From positions 1-6,230 of the forward strand of contig JAFTZF010000005.1 of the NCBI GenBank assembly GCA_017464645.1: DNA of 6,230 nucleotides, written 5' to 3'. Source of the DNA: Lachnospiraceae bacterium (lineage in GTDB: Bacteria > Bacillota_A > Clostridia > Lachnospirales > Lachnospiraceae). Below are positions 1 to 6,090 of this stretch, one piece after another. Under the pieces are notes generated by a model that was not told the origin of the DNA, searched no databases, and was given only the letters and a program-made list of their open reading frames with translations. How positions within the stretch are numbered: the first letter of the stretch is position 1; each line of letters opens with the position of its first letter. The position numbers and the translations under genes are program-made.

Positions 1-513
1 GGCGAGCTGATCAAAAAGGTCTATGTGCCGAAATATCTGTTTCCCATTACCAAGGTGATTTCCAGCGGTGTGAATCTGCTGGCATCCATGATCGCCCTGG
101 TAATTGTTATGCTGGTCACAAGAGCCAGTGTGACACCCACCGTACTGCTGTCGGTATTTCCGCTGCTGTATGTGATGATGTTCTCTGTGGGAGTCAGCCT
201 GTTTTTGTCTGCAGCTGCAGTCAGTTTCCGGGATCTGCTGCATCTGTACGGAGTAGTGACTACGGCCTGGATGTATCTGACCCCGGTCATTTATCCTATG
301 ACCATCCTGGAAAGTGCGCCCAAGTGGGTAGTATTTATTATCAATGCAAACCCGCTGACCGCGTTCATTAAAATATTCCGCTGTGTAGTGCTGGAGGGTG
401 TAACGGCTCCGGCTATTTTGCATGTACAGAGTCTGTGCTGGTGCGTAGCGGCACTGCTGATCGGGTCCCTGGTATTTAAGAAATCCCAGGATAAGTTCAT
501 TCTGAAGATTTAG
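1..513 (+). CDS. ABC-2 type polysaccharide export permease, C-terminal part (5' truncated by window)
   Basis: This is the membrane subunit of an ABC exporter for a lipid-linked surface polysaccharide or teichoic-type polymer (Wzm/TagG/RfbA class); with the ATPase at 524 it would move the finished polymer across the cytoplasmic membrane. The frame is open from base 1, so the gene begins upstream. 170 codons are visible of a usual 250-280. In window numbering, hydrophobic segments lie at about 14-40, 46-74, 80-101 and 143-159. Family-typical motifs are SFRDLLHLYGV (75-85), the LTPVIYPM stretch (93-100), INANPLTAFIKIFR (114-127) and a basic tail ending KSQDKFILKI. The GTG at 25 (VPKYLF) is only an internal valine codon, since the preceding residues (GELIKKVY) already match the family. 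The ATPase follows after 10 bases. Assignment to the family is secure; the exported polymer is unknown. Confidence 0.9.
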   Translation, partial: GELIKKVYVPKYLFPITKVISSGVNLLASMIALVIVMLVTRASVTPTVLLSVFPLLYVMMFSVGVSLFLSAAAVSFRDLLHLYGVVTTAWMYLTPVIYPMTILESAPKWVVFIINANPLTAFIKIFRCVVLEGVTAPAILHVQSLCWCVAALLIGSLVFKKSQDKFILKI

Positions 514-517
514 GAGG
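512..517 (+). promoter_or_regulatory. Ribosome binding site overlapping the permease stop codon
   Basis: AGGAGG lies 6 bases before the ATG at 524 and shares its first two bases with the TAG stop of the permease gene. This strong site fixes the ATPase start and suggests that translation of the two transporter subunits is coupled. Confidence 0.85.
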
Positions 518-523
518 AAGCGC

Positions 524-1279
524 ATGAAAATTGAAAATGCCATCGAAGTGCATGACGTGTCCATGTGCTTCAATCTGTCCAGAGAAAAGGTGGACAGTAT
601 CAAGGAATATATCATCAAGGCTCTGAAGCGTCAGCTGTTCTACGAGGAGTTCTGGGCGCTGAATGATGTGAGCTTTGAAATTAAAAAAGGCGAGTCTGTA
701 GGACTTGTAGGCATGAACGGCTCCGGAAAGAGTACCATGCTGAAGATCATTGCAGGTGTATTAAAGCCCACCAGGGGATCTGTGGAGACCACAGGTACCA
801 TCGCGCCCATGATCGAGCTGGGTGCAGGCTTTGACCACGATCTGACTGCCCGGGAGAATATTTTTCTGAACGGCGCCCTGATCGGTTACTCAAAGGAGAT
901 GCTGGAGGAGCGCTTCGACGATATTATTTCCTTTGCAGGCCTGGAGCGGTTTGTGGATGTGCCCATCAAGAATTTCTCTTCCGGTATGCTGGCGAGACTG
1001 GGCTTTTCCATTGCAACGATCGTGGATGCGGACATTCTGATCATTGATGAGATCCTGTCTGTAGGCGACTACCAGTTCCAGAATAAGTGTAAGAAGCGCA
1101 TTCGGGAGATGATGGACCGGAATACCACTGTGCTGTTTGTATCCCACAGCATTGAGCAGGTAAAAGAGATCTGTACTAAGGCCATCTGGATCGACAAGGG
1201 CCATGTCCGTATGATCGGTGAGGCAGAAGAGGTCTGCGATGCATACGAAGACCCCAGATTGCGGGAAAATAACAAGTGA
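524..1279 (+). CDS. ABC transporter ATPase for polysaccharide export, Wzt/TagH class, short form
   Basis: This is the cytoplasmic nucleotide-binding subunit that powers the permease encoded just upstream. Visible motifs are Walker A GMNGSGKST (63-71), the signature FSSGM (151-155; this SSGM variant in place of LSGGQ is typical of the Wzt/TagH/RfbE group), Walker B ILIIDE (171-176) with SVGD following, and the switch histidine in VSHS (H208). The region before Walker A (about 11-44), with an amphipathic stretch ahead of FWALNDVSFEI, is also typical of polysaccharide exporters. At 251 residues the protein ends about 40 residues after the H-loop, so it lacks the C-terminal carbohydrate-binding domain of longer Wzt proteins such as that of E. 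coli O9a. The start has a strong RBS at 512-517. The next gene starts 9 bases after the stop. The substrate cannot be read from the sequence. Confidence 0.95.
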   Translation: MKIENAIEVHDVSMCFNLSREKVDSIKEYIIKALKRQLFYEEFWALNDVSFEIKKGESVGLVGMNGSGKSTMLKIIAGVLKPTRGSVETTGTIAPMIELGAGFDHDLTARENIFLNGALIGYSKEMLEERFDDIISFAGLERFVDVPIKNFSSGMLARLGFSIATIVDADILIIDEILSVGDYQFQNKCKKRIREMMDRNTTVLFVSHSIEQVKEICTKAIWIDKGHVRMIGEAEEVCDAYEDPRLRENNK

Positions 1280-1288
1280 GGAAATGTC

Positions 1289-3262
1289 ATGGATGTAAAT
1301 CAGCAGGAAATGCAGAATGATTATAAAAAACTCTATGAGGCAGAGCGGGATAAGACCGAGGTGCTTCTGGCAAAGATCGAAGAGGCGGAGAAGGAGATCG
1401 AAGAGCTTCAGTTCAAACTGGACAGGATCAAGAACAGCTTCGCCTGGAAGCTTTCTATTCCCCTGCGGAAGGCCTTTCATTTTTATGAGAAGACCAGAGA
1501 CCGCCTGACCCGCTATGGTTCCATCCCGGGACTTATGCGAAAAGTCCGCAGTAAGATCCGGGAGCGGAAGAATATGAAGAGTCATGGTACTGCCAGCTTC
1601 CCGTCTGCGGAGGAGGCAAAGCGCCAGAGCGAGACTGTATTTGAACGCAAGGTGATCTACAGCATTTTGGTGCCTCTCTTTAATACACCGGAGAAATTCC
1701 TGCGGGATATGATCGAGTCTGTAACAGGACAGACCTATGGCGGCTGGGAGCTGTGTCTGGCTGACGGCAGTGATGCAGAGCACGCCTATGTAGGTCAGAT
1801 CGTAAAAGAATATATGGACAAAGACCCTCGCATCAAATATCAGGTGCTGGACCGCAACTACGGTATTTCCGGCAACACCAACGAGTGTCTGAAGATGGCC
1901 ACAGGCGATTACATTGCCCTGTTTGACCATGATGATGTGCTGCATCCGGCGGTGCTCTACGAGTACACCAAGGTGATCAACGAAACCGGAGCAGACTATA
2001 TTTACTGTGACGAGATCACTTTCCAGGGCGACAGCATCGACAATATGATCGTGCTGCACTTTAAGCCGGACTATGCGCCGGACAACCTGCGGGGCAATAA
2101 CTATATCTGTCATTTCTCTGCATTCTCCAGAGAACTGCTGGATGAAAGCGGCGTGTTCCGCAGCGAATATGACGGCAGCCAGGACCACGATATGATCCTG
2201 CGCCTGACAGCCCGGGCAAAGAAGGTTACCCATGTGCCCAAGGCCCTGTACTACTGGCGGTCTCACAAGGCTTCCGTAGCTCAGGATATCAATGCCAAGA
2301 CCTATGTCATTGATGCGGCCAAGCGCGCGGTCCATGATCATCTGAAGGATATTTATGATGTGGATGTAAAGGTGGAGAGCACCCGTGCATTCCCCACCAT
2401 TTTCCGGATCCGCTATCCGTTGGCACAGAAGCCTTTGATTTCCATTGTGATCCCCAACAAGGACCACATGGAGGATCTGTCCCGCTGTGTGGAATCCATT
2501 GTGAGCAAGTCCAGCTATGAGAACTACGAGATCATTATCGTGGAGAATAACAGCGAGACAAAAGAGATTTTTGACTATTACAAAGCACTGGAGCACAATC
2601 CCAGGATCCGCATTGTCACATACAAGGCGGAGGGAGGATTTAACTATTCCAGGATCAACAACTTTGGTGTATCCTTTGCCAAAGGCGAATATGTGCTTCT
2701 GCTGAACAATGATATGAAGATCATTACCCGGGAGTGGATGGAAGAACTGCTCATGTACGCCCAGCGGCCGGATGTGGCTGCAGTAGGCGGCAAGCTGTAT
2801 TACGCAGACAACAGCATCCAGCATGCGGGTATTGTCATCGGCCTGGGTGCCCATCGGGCAGCAGGGCATACCCATTACAAGGATGCCAAGGAGCATCTGG
2901 GCTACATGGGACGACTGTGCTACGCACAGAATGTGACGGCTGTGACCGGCGCATGTCTGCTGGTAAAGAAAGCCCTGTATGACCAGGTGGGCGGACTGGA
3001 TGAAGGCTTCAGCGTGGCCTTCAACGATGTGGACTTCTGCATGAAGCTGCGCAAAGCAGGGTACCTCAATGTGTTTACGCCTTTTGCGGAATTGTTCCAC
3101 TATGAGTCCAAGACCCGGGGCATGGAAGAGGGAGAGAAGCTGCGCCGGTTCCAGAACGAAGTGGCCATGTTCCGGGAAAAATGGAAAGCAGAGCTGGAGG
3201 CGGGGGATCCCTACTTCAATCCCAACTTTTCTCTGGATTATTCGGATTATACGGTAAAATAA
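1289..3262 (+). CDS. Tandem-domain family 2 glycosyltransferase with N-terminal coiled coil
   Basis: This is a large (657 aa) cytoplasmic enzyme predicted to add two kinds of sugar, or to make two linkages, in a surface glycan exported by the neighbouring ABC transporter. Residues 5-48 are a charged coiled coil, followed by the linker NSFAWKLSIPLRKA (49-62), a segment common at the N-terminus of rhamnan/O-antigen-type GTs. GT2 domain A (about 124-325) starts at YSILVPLFNTPE, has the metal-binding DHDD (213-216) and ends in GSQDHDMILRL (296-306), which carries the likely catalytic-base region. GT2 domain B (about 382-605) starts at PLISIVIPNKD, has LLNNDM (471-476, the DXD equivalent), VTGACLLVKK (552-561) and FNDVDFCMKLRKAG (578-591). 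Both domains look intact. There is no membrane helix. A GAGGA site at 1278-1282 supports the ATG, and the ATPase stop is 9 bases away. Donor and acceptor sugars are unknown; rhamnose-type polymers are only a guess from family resemblance. Confidence 0.93.
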   Translation: MDVNQQEMQNDYKKLYEAERDKTEVLLAKIEEAEKEIEELQFKLDRIKNSFAWKLSIPLRKAFHFYEKTRDRLTRYGSIPGLMRKVRSKIRERKNMKSHGTASFPSAEEAKRQSETVFERKVIYSILVPLFNTPEKFLRDMIESVTGQTYGGWELCLADGSDAEHAYVGQIVKEYMDKDPRIKYQVLDRNYGISGNTNECLKMATGDYIALFDHDDVLHPAVLYEYTKVINETGADYIYCDEITFQGDSIDNMIVLHFKPDYAPDNLRGNNYICHFSAFSRELLDESGVFRSEYDGSQDHDMILRLTARAKKVTHVPKALYYWRSHKASVAQDINAKTYVIDAAKRAVHDHLKDIYDVDVKVESTRAFPTIFRIRYPLAQKPLISIVIPNKDHMEDLSRCVESIVSKSSYENYEIIIVENNSETKEIFDYYKALEHNPRIRIVTYKAEGGFNYSRINNFGVSFAKGEYVLLLNNDMKIITREWMEELLMYAQRPDVAAVGGKLYYADNSIQHAGIVIGLGAHRAAGHTHYKDAKEHLGYMGRLCYAQNVTAVTGACLLVKKALYDQVGGLDEGFSVAFNDVDFCMKLRKAGYLNVFTPFAELFHYESKTRGMEEGEKLRRFQNEVAMFREKWKAELEAGDPYFNPNFSLDYSDYTVK

Positions 3263-3277
3263 AAGGCGGAGAACTTC

Positions 3278-3649
3278 ATGACGGAAAAGAGTGAAAAGAA
3301 AGAAAAGAAGATATCCATAAAGAGCATTATCATCCTGCAGCTGGTGGTGGCAATCTACACCCTGTCCAATGTGGCAGCCAAGGGCGCGGCGGGATATGAG
3401 ATGATGTCCTGGGGCTTTGTCTTCTTTTTTGGCCTGGAGGTTGCCATTTTGGGCGTATATGCCATTTTGTGGCAGCAGATCATCAAACGGTTCGACCTGT
3501 CCATTGCCTATGCAAACCGGGCCATGGCAATCCTGTGGTCTCTGGTGTGGGCAGTGGTATTCTTTCATGAAGAGATCACCCTGAATAATGTAATAGGAGT
3601 AGTCATTGTGCTGGCAGGCACGATGCTGGTGAATGCAGATGGAGAGTAA
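3278..3649 (+). CDS. Small four-helix SMR/EamA-like membrane protein, first of a pair
   Basis: This 123-residue integral membrane protein has a lysine-rich cytoplasmic N-terminus (residues 2-15) and four hydrophobic helices at about 16-34, 44-66, 76-96 and 103-119. The block FDLSIAYANRAMAIL (72-86) and FFHEEIT (95-101) before helix 4 is the SMR/EamA half-transporter pattern. Helix 1 has no glutamate equivalent to the proton/drug-binding E14 of EmrE, so a multidrug antiporter is unlikely. ArnE/ArnF-type flippases for undecaprenyl-phosphate sugars are the closest functional analogy, an inference supported by the glycan context. GGAG at 3268-3271 fits the ATG. The stop lies inside the next gene (17-base overlap), so the two probably form a heterodimer and are translated together. 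The basic tail may orient the N-terminus inward. Confidence 0.82.
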   Translation: MTEKSEKKEKKISIKSIIILQLVVAIYTLSNVAAKGAAGYEMMSWGFVFFFGLEVAILGVYAILWQQIIKRFDLSIAYANRAMAILWSLVWAVVFFHEEITLNNVIGVVIVLAGTMLVNADGE

Positions 3650-3977
3650 GTATATTTTATTGTTGGCAGCATCTGCAGTGGTAGCGTCCCTGTCCCAGAT
3701 CCTGCTGAAGAAGAGTGCATTGAAAACCTATGATTCTGTCATAAGAGAATATCTGAATCCCTATGTCATCATCGGATATCTGATGATGTTCGGGTCTATG
3801 CTGCTGACCATTCTGGCTTACCAGGGCGTGGACTACAAAAACGGACCGGTCATTGATTCCATCGGATTCTTTCTGGTGATGATCTGGAGCCGGATGTTTT
3901 TTGGAGAGAAGATCACACCGAAGAAAATTTTGGGAAACCTGCTGATCTTTTTGGGAATCTGGGTTTTCTATCAGTAA
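3633..3977 (+). CDS. Small four-helix SMR/EamA-like membrane protein, second of a pair
   Basis: This 114-residue membrane protein is the probable partner of the product at 3278. Helices lie at about 7-26, 44-65, 72-90 and 98-113. SQILLKKSALK (21-31) at the end of helix 1, a loop GVDYKNGPVIDSIGFF (65-80) and FFGEKITPKKILG (89-101) before helix 4 match the SMR/EamA half-transporter layout, including a glutamate (E92) at the equivalent point to its partner. As in the partner, helix 1 carries no acidic residue. The start could be ATG 3633 or ATG 3639 (residue 3); neither has a strong RBS, though a weak GGTG at 3628-3631 favours 3639. Both fall inside the end of the previous gene in another frame, pointing to translational coupling. 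Likely role: half of a heterodimeric polyprenyl-phosphate-sugar flippase, by analogy with ArnE/ArnF. A transporter of some other small substrate is not excluded. Confidence 0.82.
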   Translation: MQMESKYILLLAASAVVASLSQILLKKSALKTYDSVIREYLNPYVIIGYLMMFGSMLLTILAYQGVDYKNGPVIDSIGFFLVMIWSRMFFGEKITPKKILGNLLIFLGIWVFYQ

Positions 3978-4000
3978 ATACATAAGAACTGGAAAGAATA

Positions 4001-4005
4001 AGGAG
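4001..4005 (+). promoter_or_regulatory. Ribosome binding site of the gtrA-like gene
   Basis: AGGAG lies 6 bases before ATG 4012, within the largest intergenic gap of the window (3978-4011, 34 bases). That gap is AT-rich but too short to hold a recognisable promoter or a hairpin terminator, so the gtrA-like gene appears to be read from the upstream operon. Confidence 0.75.
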
Positions 4006-4011
4006 AATACT

Positions 4012-4416
4012 ATGCAAAAGCTGATAAAACAGATATTGAGATTCGGAGTCGTAGGATTCATTTGCTTTTTTATTGAATATGCCATCATGGTAGCGCTGGT
4101 GGAGCTGGTGGGCACATCAGAGCTCGTTGCAAGCGCTACGGGTTTTACCGTATCCGTGATCGTGAATTATATCCTGAGTGTTACCGTTGTTTTTGAGGCG
4201 GATAAAGAGGCAAACAAGGTACGCCAGTTTATCGTATTTGTGGTGCTGAGCCTCATTGGACTGGGCATCAACCAGCTGATCATGTGGATCGGTATTGACT
4301 GGCTTAGCCAGTATATGAACCGGGCATATCTGATCGTAAAACTGTTTGCAACCGGCGTGGTAATGGTTTACAACTTTATTACCCGTAAAATTTTTATTGA
4401 GAAGCATGAAAAGTAA
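4012..4416 (+). CDS. GtrA-family four-helix membrane protein
   Basis: This 134-residue protein fits the GtrA family (Pfam GtrA), whose members are proposed to flip polyprenyl-phosphate-linked sugars, or assist that step, so that an extracytoplasmic glycosyltransferase can use them. Helices lie at about 9-31, 37-61, 72-95 and 104-125. Family hallmarks are the basic start with ILRFGVVGF (8-16), IEY (21-23), VNYILSVTVVF (51-61) after helix 2, and the ending YNFITRKIFIE (120-130). Length matches the usual 120-150. The gene follows the SMR-like pair after 34 bases, and its TAA stop shares a base with the ATG of the CotH gene. No GtrB-type polyprenyl-phosphate glycosyltransferase and no GT-C transferase is present in the window, so the rest of such a system must lie elsewhere. 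Confidence 0.9.
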   Translation: MQKLIKQILRFGVVGFICFFIEYAIMVALVELVGTSELVASATGFTVSVIVNYILSVTVVFEADKEANKVRQFIVFVVLSLIGLGINQLIMWIGIDWLSQYMNRAYLIVKLFATGVVMVYNFITRKIFIEKHEK

Positions 4417-6062
4417 TGAGAAAAAAACTCTTTTTGTTGTTGGCAAATATCATATTGCTGCTGGGCTTGGCGGGATATTTCTGGTATAGCTCCGGGCAGA
4501 CGGAAGCCATTTCCTGTCCGGTGGCCGGTGAGAAAAAGCTGGAGAGCGTTCGTGCCACCATGGAGCTGACGAAGGATAATATTCTGACAGACCTGCGGTT
4601 CAATCAGGTGAGTCTGGTTCAGGATGTGGCGTCAGGCACCTTCTATCTGCCCCTGGATATGGAGCAGGAGCAGTGGGAGGATGGGGAGCTGACCAGCGGC
4701 CAGTCTGAAGTGACTCTGCTGTTTGCAGAGGATTTTTCCCGGGTGGATAAGCAGACTGCCATTGCCCAGGGAAAGGCATATGAATTTCTGGCTGTGAAGG
4801 GAAACACCTATCGAAGCTATTATCTGGTGTTTACGGGACTTCCCATCATCAGTATTGAGACAGAAGAGACGCCGGACACAGAGGTGTTTGGCGGAACCGT
4901 CCGCTTCTGGGAAGCTGACAGCAAGCGGGACTGGTCCTATTCCAATATTCTGGAAGCCAATATCCGGGGAAATACCAGCCGGATTTATCCCAAGAAGGGA
5001 TATAAACTGACCTTAAAGAAACAGGACTCCAATGGAAACGTGGTAGAGGACAAGAGATCCCTCTTCGGCCTGAGGGAAGATGATGAATACATTTTAAATG
5101 CCATGTATACAGACTCATCTAAAATCCGGGATGCCCTGTGTGCACACATCTGGGGCAGCATGGGAGCTTCCGTAGAGGGCTATGAGGACATGTACCTGGG
5201 CACCCGCATGACCTATGTGGAAGTGTTCTTTAACGGAGAATACAGAGGGCTCTATGCACTGATGGAGCCGGTGGATTCCAAGCAGCTGGACCTGACAAAA
5301 GAGCAGGAAAAGGGAACTGTGGAATACTCTTACAAATCCTCCACGCCCCAGTCCATTGCCACCGATGTATGGGAGCAGATGGAAGCCTGGACCGCAGAGA
5401 TGGCGGGTTTTGAACTGAAGGGAAGTCATTCCCAAATCACGAAAGAATCCTGGCAGCCTCTCTTTGATTATCTGAACTGGAGAGACAGCCAGGAGGAAGA
5501 AGCTTTTATAGAAGATGCCGGGAACCTGATTGATCCGGACAATATGATGCGAATGTGGGTATATCTGCAGGCGGTCATGGGTCTGGACAACCGGGGAAAG
5601 AATATGTATTATGTGGCCAAGTATGAAGAGGACGGCTATCGCATGTACCTGGCGCCCTGGGATATGGACTTGACTCTGGGAGATACTTTGCAGAATCCCA
5701 CAGATGAATATCCATGGGATGTGGGGCCTAATCCCATGGTTTACCGGGAGCGGATCAATTTCGAACCGGGAGACCGGATGATAGAGCTGGACGCAGCAGA
5801 TGCCTGCAGTAAGGTTTACGAGATCTGGGAGGAGAGCCGTCAGGGCGTGCTTTCGTCTGAAAATCTGCAGACAAGGATCGATGAACTGTCCCGCCAGGTG
5901 ATGGACTCGGGAGCAATGGCCCGGGATGAACAGCGCTGGCCTGAGGGCAAGCATGATACGGATTATGAGAAGTTAAAGATACTGACTTGTTATCGGATGG
6001 AGTATCTGGATGAATTTTTCTATGACGATCTGGAAGAATATCTGAACCTGGGATATTCCTAA
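4416..6062 (+). CDS. Membrane-anchored CotH kinase family protein
   Basis: This 548-residue protein contains a CotH-type atypical kinase domain, named after the Bacillus spore-coat kinase. Residues 1-4 are basic and 5-24 form one hydrophobic helix without a convincing lipobox, predicting a signal anchor with the rest outside the membrane. Residues 45-150 form a beta-rich leader common to such proteins, ending YYLVFTGLPIISIET. The CotH domain (about 145-430) shows IRGNTSRIYPKKGYKLTL (183-200), LNAMYTDSSKIRDALCAHIW (227-246), YVEVFFNGEYRGLYALMEPVD (267-287; E284), MGLDNRGKNMYY (388-399; likely catalytic D391, with K395 and N396) and APWDMDLTLGD (413-423; likely metal-binding D416/D418). The key residues look present. 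A 1-base TAATG overlap couples it to the gtrA-like gene. A weak GAGAAG at 4399-4404 may serve as RBS. Substrate unknown: proteins or glycans of the envelope, or spore proteins, are all possible. Confidence 0.92.
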   Translation: MRKKLFLLLANIILLLGLAGYFWYSSGQTEAISCPVAGEKKLESVRATMELTKDNILTDLRFNQVSLVQDVASGTFYLPLDMEQEQWEDGELTSGQSEVTLLFAEDFSRVDKQTAIAQGKAYEFLAVKGNTYRSYYLVFTGLPIISIETEETPDTEVFGGTVRFWEADSKRDWSYSNILEANIRGNTSRIYPKKGYKLTLKKQDSNGNVVEDKRSLFGLREDDEYILNAMYTDSSKIRDALCAHIWGSMGASVEGYEDMYLGTRMTYVEVFFNGEYRGLYALMEPVDSKQLDLTKEQEKGTVEYSYKSSTPQSIATDVWEQMEAWTAEMAGFELKGSHSQITKESWQPLFDYLNWRDSQEEEAFIEDAGNLIDPDNMMRMWVYLQAVMGLDNRGKNMYYVAKYEEDGYRMYLAPWDMDLTLGDTLQNPTDEYPWDVGPNPMVYRERINFEPGDRMIELDAADACSKVYEIWEESRQGVLSSENLQTRIDELSRQVMDSGAMARDEQRWPEGKHDTDYEKLKILTCYRMEYLDEFFYDDLEEYLNLGYS

Positions 6063-6080
6063 GGAGAAGCGGGAAGCAAA

Positions 6081-6086
6081 GGAAGG
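6081..6086 (+). promoter_or_regulatory. Ribosome binding site of the VTC-domain gene
   Basis: GGAAGG lies 4 bases before ATG 6091 in a 28-base purine-rich gap. A better-looking AAGGAG at 6061-6066 is 24 bases from the ATG, too far to serve it. The close site, together with the conserved protein start (YRNELKY), fixes the start codon. Confidence 0.6.
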
Positions 6087-6090
6087 CAGT

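Noticed and set aside
25..27. GTG as start codon of the permease
   Set aside because: The frame is open to base 1 and the residues before it fit the family; 162 residues would be far too short for this permease, so the gene is cut by the window edge.
2734..2982. Small + strand open frame within the second GT2 domain
   Set aside because: It is out of frame with the GT gene, rich in Arg, Gly and Cys with no motif, and lies wholly inside conserved catalytic-domain coding sequence.
890..3568. 892-residue open frame on the minus strand
   Set aside because: It runs codon-for-codon antisense to three genes with clear family motifs, its translation shows no recognisable domain and is rich in His, Cys and Gln as expected of antisense, and it is explained by avoidance of TTA, CTA and TCA codons.
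3278..3977. Single transporter gene broken by a frameshift
   Set aside because: Each product is a complete four-helix unit with its own start, and each carries the pre-helix-4 glutamate motif. Overlapping SMR-type pairs are a normal arrangement.
3978..4011. Possible internal promoter or terminator between the SMR-like pair and gtrA
   Set aside because: The 34-base gap has no hairpin followed by a T run and no spaced -35/-10 pair; only the AGGAG ribosome binding site is convincing.
3657..4115. 152-residue minus-strand open frame across the second SMR-like gene
   Set aside because: It is antisense and codon-aligned to a membrane protein gene, with no family resemblance; it is a shadow.
4506..4517. 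Possible lipobox at Cys34 of the CotH protein (AISC)
   Set aside because: The cysteine lies ten residues past the hydrophobic helix, after a polar stretch, and the position -3 residue is Ala; a signal anchor or ordinary signal peptide fits better.
5115..5954. 279-residue open frame on the minus strand inside the CotH gene
   Set aside because: It is also codon-aligned antisense to a well-supported gene, with no domain or RBS of note; the same codon-bias explanation applies.
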